From NCBI RefSeq assembly GCF_003248515.1, contig NZ_QFOB01000005.1, forward strand, positions 251,262 to 315,261: a stretch of 64,000 nucleotides of DNA, given 5' to 3'. Position numbers and translations under genes: made by a program. Under the pieces are notes generated by a model that saw only the letters and a program-made list of their open reading frames with translations, did not search any database and was not told where the DNA came from. This document shows, piece by piece, positions 25,443 through 34,115 of this stretch. This stretch comes from Sphingomonas sp. (GTDB lineage Bacteria > Pseudomonadota > Alphaproteobacteria > Sphingomonadales > Sphingomonadaceae). How positions within the stretch are numbered: position 1 is the first letter of the stretch; each line of letters begins with the position of its first letter.

Positions 25443-25492
25443 TCGCAGATATGCTGCGAATAGATTTCAAATACTGTTGCGATTTTTTCGCA
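25443..25492. promoter_or_regulatory. Palindromes upstream of bfr, possible iron-regulator sites
   Basis: TCGCAG-ATATG-CTGCGA (25443-25459) and TGCGA-TTTTT-TCGCA (25478-25492) are perfect dyads in the 134-bp gap between bfr and the radical SAM gene. The second resembles the TGC...GCA Fur-like sites before the TonB-dependent receptors. The distances (64 and 99 bp from the bfr ATG) allow a promoter role. The identity of the regulator is inferred only. Confidence 0.4.
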
Positions 25493-25513
25493 TTATAGTC
25501 GAAGTCCGATCTG

Positions 25514-26593
25514 TCAAAGCAATCGCGGCTGATCGCCCTCCGGTGGCCTGAACAGATCGGTGCGGAGCACCAAACGCTCCCGATTGAGATCCAGTTTCCG
25601 GCAGGCGATGCGAAAGCGGGTGCGCAGCAGTTCGGCCCAAGGCCCCTGTCCCTTCATGCGCGAGAAGAAATCGGGATCATTGTCCCGCCCGCCGCGGATC
25701 GAACGGATCGTCGCCATCACCTTGGCGGCGCGATCGGGATGGTGCGCATCCAGCCAGGCGCGAAACAGCGGAGCCACTTCATGCGGCAGCCTCACCGGCA
25801 GGAAGAAGGCGCCGCGCGCCCCGGCCTGTGCCACCGCTTCCAGGATATGCTCCATCTCGTGATCGGTTATCTGCGGCAAGACCGGAGCCAGCGAGACATG
25901 GCATGGCACGCCCGCCGCGCTCAGCGCCCGGATCGCGGCGATGCGCCGGGCGGGTGCGGGGGCGCGGGGCTCCAGCGTGCGTGCCGTGACGGGATCGATG
26001 GTGGGCACGGAAAGGATGATCGCAACGAGCCCCCGGGCCGCCATCGGTGCGATCAGATCCAGATCACGCAACACGCGATCCGATTTGGTCGTGATGGTGA
26101 AGGGATGGCCCGTCTCGTGGAAGATCTCGATCAGCGACCGCGTGATCCGCCATTCGCGCTCGATCGGTTGATAGGGATCCGTGTTCGTGCCGAGAGCGAT
26201 GGGCTGCGGCACATAGGGTCGGGCCGAAAGCTCGGCACGGAGCAGGCGGGGCGCATCCGGCTTGGCGAAGAGCCGCGTTTCGAAATCGAGGCCGGGCGAG
26301 AGATCGTGGAAGGCATGCGTAGGCCTTGCGAAGCAATAGATGCAGCCATGCTCGCAACCGCGATAGGCGTTGATCGAGCGATCGAAGGGAATGTCCGGCG
26401 ATGCGTTGCGCGTGAGGATCGTCTTCGGCCGCTCGACGGAAACGGTGGTGCGGACGGGCGGCGCATCGCCATCCACCCCTTCGCGGGCATCCAGCCAGTC
26501 GCCGTCCTGCTCGCGTGCCGGCAGGTTGAATCGCTGGGGGCGATCGTTGCGCGTCGCGCCGCGGCCGGGCGTCGGGGGCAGGAGCCGATCCAT
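25514..26593 (-). CDS. PA0069-type radical SAM protein (SplB-like, COG1533)
   Basis: The protein has 359 residues from ATG 26593. The radical SAM cysteines are in CEHGCIYC (CxxxCxxC), preceded by FDRSINAYRG and followed by NTDPYQPIEREW and TTKSDRVLRDLDL. This is the group related to spore photoproduct lyase, whose role in non-sporulating bacteria is unsettled. An alphaproteobacterial SOS box lies 25 bp upstream, which supports a DNA-damage link. A longer in-frame start (26752) would run through that box and is unlikely. Confidence 0.85.
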   Translation of the reverse strand: MDRLLPPTPGRGATRNDRPQRFNLPAREQDGDWLDAREGVDGDAPPVRTTVSVERPKTILTRNASPDIPFDRSINAYRGCEHGCIYCFARPTHAFHDLSPGLDFETRLFAKPDAPRLLRAELSARPYVPQPIALGTNTDPYQPIEREWRITRSLIEIFHETGHPFTITTKSDRVLRDLDLIAPMAARGLVAIILSVPTIDPVTARTLEPRAPAPARRIAAIRALSAAGVPCHVSLAPVLPQITDHEMEHILEAVAQAGARGAFFLPVRLPHEVAPLFRAWLDAHHPDRAAKVMATIRSIRGGRDNDPDFFSRMKGQGPWAELLRTRFRIACRKLDLNRERLVLRTDLFRPPEGDQPRLL

Positions 26594-26617
26594 CCCGCGA
26601 GGATAATGGAACGATCG

Positions 26618-26632
26618 GAACAAATAAAGAAC
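26618..26632 (-). promoter_or_regulatory. LexA (SOS) box, alphaproteobacterial type
   Basis: On the minus strand the sequence reads GTTC-TTTATTT-GTTC, an exact GTTC-N7-GTTC, the established LexA motif of Alphaproteobacteria. It is 25 bp upstream of the SplB-like radical SAM start and downstream of moaB, so it most likely controls the radical SAM gene. Confidence 0.65.
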
Positions 26633-26664
26633 ATTTGACGGCGGCCCGGATGAATGAGGCGGCC

Positions 26665-27192
26665 CTATCGTTCCTTGAGGCGCGGCATGAGTTCCACGAA
26701 GTTGCAGGGGCGGTGGCGGTTGTCGAGCTGGCTCGCCAATATCCCATCCCAACCATCCCGGCAGGCGCCCGTCGAGCCGGGCAGCGCGAACAGATAGGTT
26801 CCGCGCGCGACGGCGGCGGTGGCGCGTGACTGGATCGTGGAGGTGCCGATCGACTGATAGCTGAGCCAGCGGAACAGTTCGCCGAACCCCTCAATCTCCT
26901 TGTCGCGAACGCGGGCGAAGGCTTCGGGGGTCACGTCCCGCCCGGTGACGCCGGTGCCGCCCGTGGAGATGATGCAGTCTATGGCGGGATCGTCGATCCA
27001 GCCGTTCAGCGTCGCGCAGATCAGATCGATATCGTCGCGAATGATCGTCCGGTCGGCCAGGACGTGTCCGGCCGCCTCCAGCCGCTGGACGAGCGTGTCG
27101 CCCGAACGATCCTCGGCCGGCGAGCGTGTATCCGAAACGGTGAGGATGGCGATGCGGACGGGCAGGAACGGCAGGCTGTGATCGAGCGGCAT
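26665..27192 (-). CDS. moaB: Molybdenum cofactor biosynthesis protein B
   Basis: MoaB/MogA-type proteins adenylylate molybdopterin before Mo insertion. In 175 residues the family motifs are ILTVSDTRSPAEDRSGD, CIISTGGTGVTGRDVTPEAF and LFALPGSTGACRDGWDGIL. It is followed on the same strand by the radical SAM gene, but a separate SOS-type promoter region lies between. No other moa genes are near. Confidence 0.93.
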   Translation of the reverse strand: MPLDHSLPFLPVRIAILTVSDTRSPAEDRSGDTLVQRLEAAGHVLADRTIIRDDIDLICATLNGWIDDPAIDCIISTGGTGVTGRDVTPEAFARVRDKEIEGFGELFRWLSYQSIGTSTIQSRATAAVARGTYLFALPGSTGACRDGWDGILASQLDNRHRPCNFVELMPRLKER

Positions 27193-27298
27193 CGCCCGAG
27201 CCTAGCGAAAAGGCCCTATCCCGTCATGCCCCGCATCGTCGAGGGCGATGGGCAGGCGCGCGCCGATGATCGCCGGGCCGGTCCGCCTCGATGACGGG

Positions 27299-29044
27299 CT
27301 ATTGAACGCCCGCCGTCGTGATCGTGAGGGGCGCGGGGCTTGCCGTCGCGCGGCGGCCGGCGATCGGGAAGCGCGGCCATTTGCCTTGCGCCATCGTGAT
27401 GAGGCTGTCCGTCGGGGCGCCGCTCTCGCGCTGGTACATCCAGTAATTGCGCAGCACGATCGCGGTATAGGCGCGCGTTTCCGCGAACGGCATCTGCTCG
27501 ATGAAGAAGAGCGGATCCTGCGATGCGCCGGGGCGAAGATTCCATGCGGCGATGTTGTTCGGCCCGGCGTTGTAAGCCGCGATCACCTTGGGCAGCAGAC
27601 CGCCCGTGCCGCCGTGGCCTGCCAGTTCCTCGAGATAGGATTGGCCATATTCGAAGCTGACGGCCGGATCGTTGAGGCGGCCGGACATGTCCGTCGTTTC
27701 GCCCTTGTGCCGCGCGACGAGGCGCGCGGTGCCCGGCATGAGCTGCATCAGCCCGCGCGCGCCGGCGGGGCTTACCGCATCGGCGCGGAACTGCGATTCC
27801 TGCAGCGCGTGCGCGAAGAGCAGCGATCGATCGACCCGCCAGCCGCCCGACGGCTGCCACGAAGGCATGGGATAGCGCGCGGCGACCGGCGTCGTGATCC
27901 CGGCCGGCCCGTTCTGCGCAAGCCACATCTGCGCGGCGGGAAGGTTGAGCTTGGCGGCAAGCCGGATCAGCGCGCCATGCTCGGGCGACGGTCCGATCCG
28001 CGCCTGCTGGCGGAGCAGCGTATCGGCCAGGCCGGGCTCGTCGATCTGGACGAGGGCAGTGGCGACGCGGGCATTGGGGCGCAGCGCGAGCAGATCCGGC
28101 TCGCTGCCGGTGGGGATCGTCTGGACGGCAAGGCCGAGCGAGGCCGACGCGAGCATGCCATAGAATGTCTCGTCCAGCCGGGCTGCCGAGCGCAGTCGGG
28201 CGGCGACGCGATCGGGGCGGCCGGCGGCCGTATCGCTGCGTGCTGCCCAGAACAGCCCGGCGGCCACGGTCTCGGCATCGCGCGCGGATGTGGCGACGGC
28301 GGCGAAGGCATCGGCGGCGGCGGCCATGTCGCCCGCGCGCCACGAGGCGAGACCCAAGGTCCAGTTCGCCTGCACGGTCCAGTCGCCGGCCCCCGCGCCG
28401 GCCGTGGCGGCCACCCGGCGGGCATTGGCGTCGTCATTGGCGAGGAAATAGGCCCAGGCGACACGCTGGCGCCATTCGGCCAGCGCTTCCGGCGAAAGCT
28501 GCCCGGAGACCGCCTCGACCTTCGCTTCGGCGCCCGCGCCGTCATTCGCCTTCACGAGCGGCATCGCGACGATCGAAAGCCGCGCGGCGGCGGCATCGCT
28601 GCGCATGGGGCGCGCGGCCACCCGCTTCGAGGCGCCGGCCAGCCGCACCAGATCGTGCGGCTGCGGCAGGGTCGGCAGATCGGTAATCCCCTGCTGGGTG
28701 GCGAGGCGCATCAGTGCAGGCGCTTCCGGCAATTCCGGCGCCGCCGCCAGCAGCGCCGCCAGCTTCACCGGATCCGGCCGGGGGGCGCCCCTGGCCAGAA
28801 AAAGCTCGGCCCGCGCCACGGGCGTCAGCACGCCATCCGGCATCGAATCCAGCGCCATCGAGGCGGTCGTCCAGTCGCCCGTATGGATCGCGGCGAAGAT
28901 CCGGCGATAGGCCGCGCGATCCACGTCGGAGAGGCCGCCGGGGCGCGCGGCGGTGACGGTGATCTCGGCGGGGCTGGTGTCGCCGGCGAAGGCCGCTGTC
29001 GGTAGGGCGCTGGAGGCGAGCAGAAGGGGAAGAAGGATACGCAT
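27299..29044 (-). CDS. Soluble-type lytic transglycosylase
   Basis: This periplasmic murein-cleaving enzyme has 581 residues from ATG 29044 with signal peptide MRILLPLLLASSALPTAAFA. The N-terminal ~380 residues are Ala-rich helical repeats (the superhelical ring of Slt70-like enzymes). The C-terminal SLT domain has the catalytic Glu in HALQESQFRADAVSPAGARGLMQLMPGTA (split: LQESQF, then GARGLMQLMP) and AYNAGPNNIAAW. Its start shares one base with the stop of the upstream glycosylase-like gene (TGATG). Confidence 0.9.
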   Translation of the reverse strand: MRILLPLLLASSALPTAAFAGDTSPAEITVTAARPGGLSDVDRAAYRRIFAAIHTGDWTTASMALDSMPDGVLTPVARAELFLARGAPRPDPVKLAALLAAAPELPEAPALMRLATQQGITDLPTLPQPHDLVRLAGASKRVAARPMRSDAAAARLSIVAMPLVKANDGAGAEAKVEAVSGQLSPEALAEWRQRVAWAYFLANDDANARRVAATAGAGAGDWTVQANWTLGLASWRAGDMAAAADAFAAVATSARDAETVAAGLFWAARSDTAAGRPDRVAARLRSAARLDETFYGMLASASLGLAVQTIPTGSEPDLLALRPNARVATALVQIDEPGLADTLLRQQARIGPSPEHGALIRLAAKLNLPAAQMWLAQNGPAGITTPVAARYPMPSWQPSGGWRVDRSLLFAHALQESQFRADAVSPAGARGLMQLMPGTARLVARHKGETTDMSGRLNDPAVSFEYGQSYLEELAGHGGTGGLLPKVIAAYNAGPNNIAAWNLRPGASQDPLFFIEQMPFAETRAYTAIVLRNYWMYQRESGAPTDSLITMAQGKWPRFPIAGRRATASPAPLTITTAGVQ

Positions 29045-29781
29045 CACAAGGCCATGAAAAGCTGGAGATCCGCCCACGCCGCTTTCTTGCGGTCGGGCGT
29101 CTGGATCAGAAGGCGGGGGTGGAAGCTGGCGATAGCGGGAATGGAGCCCGCCGGGCCAGAGACTTCATGCGTGCGCCCGCGCGCTTCGATGCAGCCCAGC
29201 CCGATCAAGGCCCGGGTTGGCGCATCGCCCAGCAGCAACAGCCGCTTCGGGCGGGCGAGCGCGATATGATGGCGCATCAGCGTGGCGAGAGTGGTGATGC
29301 TCTCCGGCGTCAGGCGGCCGCTGGCCGATCGTGCCGGTGATAGCGGGGCCAGATAGGCGGTTTCGCGCGAAAGGCTCATCGCGCCGAGCATCCGATCGAA
29401 CAATTGCCCGACATCGCCCGAAAGCAGGCGGCCGGCCGCGCGATCGCCCTGTTCCGGCATGTCGAGGATCAGCATCGCGCCTGATGCGGGATCGCCTATC
29501 GCATCGATCCGCGCCTGCGGCGGGCCGGGCACGGAGGGATCGGTCAGCAGGAAATGACGGAACGCGGCGAGATCATCCGGAAGGGCGGCCGGTGAAACCG
29601 GCTCGATCGCCGCCACGGGCGGAGTCACGCGGGCGGGTGAGGCGGCCTGGGGGTGAATCGGAGTGATGGCGGGGGATAGCGCGGGCACGGCAAGCCAATC
29701 ACGCGGCAGATCATCCACCGCCGTATCGACGCCTGCTTCCTCCCACCAGTCCAAGGCGCTCAGCGCCAGCCGATCTTCCAT
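29044..29781 (-). CDS. Divergent uracil-DNA glycosylase superfamily protein
   Basis: The protein has 245 residues. The C-terminal half matches the type 4 UDG fold: RLLLLGDAPTRALIG, then SFHPRLLIQTPDRKKAAWADLQ, which keeps the conserved HP..L...P..K..AW.DLQ motif. The usual motif A (GEAPG) is replaced by LDMPEQGD and the protein has a single cysteine, so the Fe-S cluster of type 4 enzymes cannot form. Activity is therefore doubtful or altered. It is coupled to the lytic transglycosylase gene. Confidence 0.65.
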   Translation of the reverse strand: MEDRLALSALDWWEEAGVDTAVDDLPRDWLAVPALSPAITPIHPQAASPARVTPPVAAIEPVSPAALPDDLAAFRHFLLTDPSVPGPPQARIDAIGDPASGAMLILDMPEQGDRAAGRLLSGDVGQLFDRMLGAMSLSRETAYLAPLSPARSASGRLTPESITTLATLMRHHIALARPKRLLLLGDAPTRALIGLGCIEARGRTHEVSGPAGSIPAIASFHPRLLIQTPDRKKAAWADLQLFMAL

Positions 29782-29926
29782 CGGCGCCCCCTCGATCGCA
29801 ATCTGCTTTTACACAAGTCCGCTTCTACATAAGCGAGCAGTTGACGAATACGTCAATCTGCGCTCACCGGGAAAATGACAAGGCGTTCGGGCAACAAGAC
29901 GACCGGACGATAGAGAGGTTATCGGG

Positions 29927-31579
29927 ATGCACGATCGGGAATCGATGGAGTATGACGTGGTGATCGTCGGTGGAGGCCCGGCCGGGCTTTCGGCGGCGAT
30001 CCGGCTGAAGCAGCTTGCTTCGGAAAAGGGCACGGACTTCTCTGTCTGCATCCTGGAGAAGGGCTCCGAAATCGGGGCGCACATTCTTTCGGGCGCCGTG
30101 GTCGATCCGATCGCGCTGAACGAGTTGCTGCCCGACTGGAAGGAAGACGGCTGCCCGATGGCCGAGGTGCCGGTGACGGAGAATCATCACTGGTTCCTGT
30201 CGAAGGGCGGGAAGATGGCGATGCCGCATCTCTTCACCCCCGGCTTCATGCACAACAAGGGCACCTATACGGGATCGCTCGGCAATCTGTGCCGCTGGCT
30301 GGCGGGCAAGGCGGAGGAACTGGGGGTCGAGATCTTCCCGGGCTTCGCGGCGGCCGAGGTGCTGTTCCACGAGGATGGATCGGTGAAGGGCGTCGCGACC
30401 GGCGACATGGGCGTGGCGCGCGATGGCACGCACAAGCCCGATTACCAGCCGGGCATGGAACTGCACGCCAAATACACCTTCTTCGCGGAAGGCGCGCGCG
30501 GGAGCCTCACCAAGGAGGTGAAGCGCATCTTCGATCTGGAGGCGACCTGCCAGCCGCAGGTTTACGGCCTCGGCATGAAGGAATTGTGGGATATCGATCC
30601 CGCCAAGCATGTGCCGGGCCGGGTGATCCACACGCAGGGCTGGCCGCTGACCGAGGAAGTGGGCGGCGGCTTCCTCTATCATCAGGCGAACGGGCAGGTG
30701 GCGCTCGGCTTCGTGGTGGGGCTGGGTTACAAGAATCCACACCTCTATCCGTTCGAGGAATTCCAGCGCTGGAAGCAGCATCCGGCGATCCGCGAGATCC
30801 TGGAGGGCGGGCGGCGCATCAGCTATGGCGCGCGCGCGATCAACGAGGGCGGCTGGCAATCGGTGCCGACGCTCGCCTTCCCCGGCGGCACGCTGATCGG
30901 CTGTTCGGCGGGCTTCGTGAACGTGCCGCGCATCAAGGGCAGCCATACGGCGATGAAGAGCGGCATGCTCGCCGCCGAGGACGCCTTCGCGGCGCTCTCC
31001 GCCGGGCGGCAGGGCGATGTGCTGGCGGGTTATCAGCCGGCGGTGAATGCGAGTTGGATCGCGAAAGAACTGAAGCTCGTCCGCAATTCGGAGCCTGCGG
31101 TTGCGAAGTTCGGCCCGCTGCTGGGCACGATCTGGGCTGGTCTCGACATGTGGATGAACAATTTCGGCATCGGCCTGCCCTATACGTTCAAGCATCATCG
31201 CGATTGCGAGACGCTGTCGCGCAAGGATCATGCGAACAGGATCGATTATCCGAAGCCGGACGGGAAGATCAGCTTCGATCGCCTCTCCTCGGTGTTCCTG
31301 TCGAACACCAATCATGAGGAGGATCAGCCGATCCACCTGACGCTGAAGGATCCGGAGGTGCCCATCACGGTGAACCTGCCGCTCTACGACGCGCCGGAGC
31401 AGCGTTATTGCCCGGCGGGCGTCTATGAGATCGTGGGCGTCGACCTGGGCACGCCGCGCCTCCAGATCAACGCGCAGAACTGCGTCCACTGCAAGACCTG
31501 CGACATCAAGGATCCCACCCAGAACATCAACTGGGTGGTGCCGGAAGGCGGCGGCGGCCCAAATTACCCCAACATGTGA
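29927..31579 (+). CDS. Electron-transfer flavoprotein-ubiquinone oxidoreductase
   Basis: This membrane-associated FAD and 4Fe-4S enzyme passes electrons from acyl-CoA and amino-acid dehydrogenases to ubiquinone. In 550 residues it has the N-terminal FAD site VVIVGGGPAGLSAAIRLKQ, GSEIGAHILSGAVVDP, and the C-terminal cluster cysteines in YCPAGVYE and NCVHCKTCDIKDP. It would serve the nearby branched-chain degradation genes. ATG 29927 has GAGAGG upstream; ATG 29945 is also possible. Confidence 0.96.
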   Translation: MHDRESMEYDVVIVGGGPAGLSAAIRLKQLASEKGTDFSVCILEKGSEIGAHILSGAVVDPIALNELLPDWKEDGCPMAEVPVTENHHWFLSKGGKMAMPHLFTPGFMHNKGTYTGSLGNLCRWLAGKAEELGVEIFPGFAAAEVLFHEDGSVKGVATGDMGVARDGTHKPDYQPGMELHAKYTFFAEGARGSLTKEVKRIFDLEATCQPQVYGLGMKELWDIDPAKHVPGRVIHTQGWPLTEEVGGGFLYHQANGQVALGFVVGLGYKNPHLYPFEEFQRWKQHPAIREILEGGRRISYGARAINEGGWQSVPTLAFPGGTLIGCSAGFVNVPRIKGSHTAMKSGMLAAEDAFAALSAGRQGDVLAGYQPAVNASWIAKELKLVRNSEPAVAKFGPLLGTIWAGLDMWMNNFGIGLPYTFKHHRDCETLSRKDHANRIDYPKPDGKISFDRLSSVFLSNTNHEEDQPIHLTLKDPEVPITVNLPLYDAPEQRYCPAGVYEIVGVDLGTPRLQINAQNCVHCKTCDIKDPTQNINWVVPEGGGGPNYPNM

Positions 31580-31638
31580 CGGGTGGCAGGCGCGCAGGGC
31601 GCTTCAACCTCGCGCAATGAGGCTTTAAGGCGGGGTGG

Positions 31639-33297
31639 ATGATGAGATTGCGAGTCACCCAAACCCTGCTTGCCCTGCTCGTCGCGACGGCGGGTGCCGG
31701 CGCGGCCTGCGCCGCCCAGACGCGCGAGCCCAGCGATGCCGAGCGTTATGTGCGCATGCGGGCCGCCTCCACTGCGGGCGATCTGCAGACCACGACGAGC
31801 GAGCTTTCGGTGCTGCTCGCGCGGGATCCGGGCAGCGACATGATCGCCCAGCGCGCCTTTCGCGAGGCGATCGTCGCCGGAGACAAGGCGCTGGCATTGA
31901 AGGCGGCGCGCATGCTGGAGCAGCAGGGCACGCTGCCCGTGGATGGGCCGCTGCTCTATGTGGTGGATGCACTGCAGGCTAAGGACTGGAAACGCGCCAG
32001 CGCCGAGATGGAGCGGATCGAGGCGGGCAAGCTCTTCGCCTTCATGACGCCGGTTCTGCGCGCCTGGATCGCCTTCGGATCGCGGCAGGGCGATCCGCTC
32101 GCGGCACTGGAGCCTGCCCGGCAGAGCGGCCTCGCCTCGGCCTATTTCCCGGGCCAGCATGCCGTGCTGCTGCTGGCCATGGGCCGGGTGGAGGAAGGTG
32201 CGGCGGAAGTGGCCGCGCTTCCCAACGCGGGCAGCCGGCTGCGTCTGGCGGCGGCGGCCGCACTGCTGAAGGCGGGCAGGGCGGAGCAGGGGCGGACCTT
32301 CCTCGACGGCGGCGATCCCGTGATCGAGGCGGCGCGCGCGCGCGTGGCGGCCGGAGGGCGGATCGAGCTGGATTATTCCGGCGCGGGCACGGGCGTCTCC
32401 GATCTGCTGACGCAGGTGGCGATCGATTTCAATCGCCAGCGTCTGACTCCGGTGGCGACCATGCTGGCACGCCTCGCCACCTTCGCCGATCCGGGCAATT
32501 CGGGTGGATGGATCGCGACGGCGAACCTGCTCGGCTTCGGCAAGCGGCCGGATGCGGCGCTGGCGGCGCTGGATCATATCGGTGCCGACGATCCCTATGC
32601 CGGCACGGCCGAGCGGCTGCGCATCGCCCTGCTGATCGACAAGGGCGACAAGGCCGGGGCGCTGGCCGTCGCCAACGTCGCGGCATCGCGGCCGGAAGCG
32701 GGCTTCAACGATTGGGCGCGCGTCGGCGAGGTGCAGATGGCGCTGGACCAGCCCAGGCTGGCGGCGGTCGCGTTTGAAAAGGCGATCGCCGTGGCGGGGC
32801 CGAACGTGACGGCCGATGATGCGTGGCCGCTGTGGCTGCAACGCGGCGCCGCCCTAGAGGAGGGCGGCGACTGGCCGGCGGCGAAGGTGGCGCTGGCCAG
32901 GGCCTATGCGCTCGCGCCGGATCAGGCCGTGGTCCTCAACCATTTCGGTTATTCGATGTTGGCCCGGCGTGAGGATCTGCCGCAGGCGATCAAACTGATC
33001 GAGGGGGCGAGCAGGCTCCGGCCGGACGATGCGGCGATCACGGATTCGCTGGGCTGGGCGAAATTCGTGAGCGGCGATGCGCCGGGCGCCGTCGCCCTGC
33101 TGGAGCGCGCTTCGGCGGGCGAACCGGGGGAACCGACGATCAACGAGCATCTGGGCGACGTCTATTGGGCGCTCGGCCGGCGGATCGAGGCGCGCTATGC
33201 CTGGCGCGCCGCCCTGGTGACGGCCGAGGCGCGCGATGCGGAGCGCATCAGATCGAAGATCGAGACCGCGCCCACGCCGGCCACCGCCGCCCCGTGA
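31639..33297 (+). CDS. Exported tetratricopeptide-repeat protein
   Basis: The protein has 552 residues with a signal peptide (MMRLRVTQTLLALLVATAGAGAACA) and TPR-like helical pairs throughout. The clearest are near the C-terminus (YALAPDQAVVLNHFGYSML, ASRLRPDDAAITDSLGWA, PTINEHLGDVYWALGRRIEA). Similar TPR proteins sit upstream of ispE in many alphaproteobacteria. The function is unknown, probably envelope assembly or scaffolding. It overlaps ispE by 4 nt. Confidence 0.8.
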   Translation: MMRLRVTQTLLALLVATAGAGAACAAQTREPSDAERYVRMRAASTAGDLQTTTSELSVLLARDPGSDMIAQRAFREAIVAGDKALALKAARMLEQQGTLPVDGPLLYVVDALQAKDWKRASAEMERIEAGKLFAFMTPVLRAWIAFGSRQGDPLAALEPARQSGLASAYFPGQHAVLLLAMGRVEEGAAEVAALPNAGSRLRLAAAAALLKAGRAEQGRTFLDGGDPVIEAARARVAAGGRIELDYSGAGTGVSDLLTQVAIDFNRQRLTPVATMLARLATFADPGNSGGWIATANLLGFGKRPDAALAALDHIGADDPYAGTAERLRIALLIDKGDKAGALAVANVAASRPEAGFNDWARVGEVQMALDQPRLAAVAFEKAIAVAGPNVTADDAWPLWLQRGAALEEGGDWPAAKVALARAYALAPDQAVVLNHFGYSMLARREDLPQAIKLIEGASRLRPDDAAITDSLGWAKFVSGDAPGAVALLERASAGEPGEPTINEHLGDVYWALGRRIEARYAWRAALVTAEARDAERIRSKIETAPTPATAAP

Positions 33298-34115
33298 TCG
33301 GCGCGATCGAGACCGCTTTCGCCAAGCTCAACCTCGCGCTGCATGTCCGGTCGCGCGGGGACGATGGATATCATGCGCTGGAAACGCTTTTCGCCTTCTG
33401 CGCGGATGGCGATCGGCTGACGCTGGAGGCGGAGCCGGGGCTGCGTGTGGAAGGGCCTTTCGCCGCCGCGCTGGGGGATGGGGGCGACAATCTGGTGTCC
33501 CGCGCGGCGCAGGCATGGCGCGAACGGTTCGGCGGAGAGGTTGCGGGTTTCCGGCTGGAAAAGAATCTGCCGATCGCGTCGGGTATCGGCGGCGGATCGG
33601 CCGATGCCGCCGCCGCCCTGCGGCTGCTGGCCGCGCGCGACCGCATCGATCCGGCGGACGGGGCCGTCCATGCTATTGCGGCGGGGCTCGGGGCGGATGT
33701 GCCGGCCTGCGTCCTTTCGCGTGCGGCGCGTGGCGAGGGGCGCGGAGAGCAGCTGGTGCCCGTTTCGCTCGGGCAACTGGCGGGTCGCCCGGTCCTGCTC
33801 GTCAATCCCGGTGTGGCGCTCTCGACCGGTGCGGTGTTCAGGGCGTGGGACCAGATTGATCGCGGACCGCTGCCGCACGGCGTCGACGCGGCACTGAACG
33901 GGCGCAACGATCTGCAGCCGCCGGCGATCGCGATCGTGCCGATCATCGGGGACGTGCTGGATTTCCTGGGCATGCAGCCCGGCCTGATCCTCTCGCGCAT
34001 GTCCGGTTCCGGCGCGACCTGCTTCGCCATGTTCGAGGATGAAGCCGCCCGAGATGCGGCGGCCGGAGGGCTGCCCGCCTGCTGGTGGCGCCTGGCGACC
34101 ACTTTGCTGCCATGA
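33294..34115 (+). CDS. ispE: 4-diphosphocytidyl-2-C-methyl-D-erythritol kinase
   Basis: IspE is the fourth enzyme of the MEP isoprenoid pathway. The 273 residues from GTG 33294 include the GHMP-kinase motifs AKLNLALHV, LPIASGIGGGSADAAAALR and the C-terminal SRMSGSGATCFAMF. It overlaps both the TPR gene (GTGA) and the following enoyl-CoA hydratase gene (ATGA). A longer in-frame upstream extension to 33165 shadows the TPR gene and is rejected. Confidence 0.95.
   Translation: MIGAIETAFAKLNLALHVRSRGDDGYHALETLFAFCADGDRLTLEAEPGLRVEGPFAAALGDGGDNLVSRAAQAWRERFGGEVAGFRLEKNLPIASGIGGGSADAAAALRLLAARDRIDPADGAVHAIAAGLGADVPACVLSRAARGEGRGEQLVPVSLGQLAGRPVLLVNPGVALSTGAVFRAWDQIDRGPLPHGVDAALNGRNDLQPPAIAIVPIIGDVLDFLGMQPGLILSRMSGSGATCFAMFEDEAARDAAAGGLPACWWRLATTLLP

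Noticed and set aside
26594..26752. Longer start for the radical SAM gene
   Set aside because: It would translate through the SOS box and moaB end and adds 53 Pro-rich residues absent in the family.
33165..33293. N-terminal extension of ispE in frame
   Set aside because: The added 43 residues shadow the end of the TPR gene and do not match IspE N-termini; GTG 33294 gives the normal start AKLNLALHV nearby.
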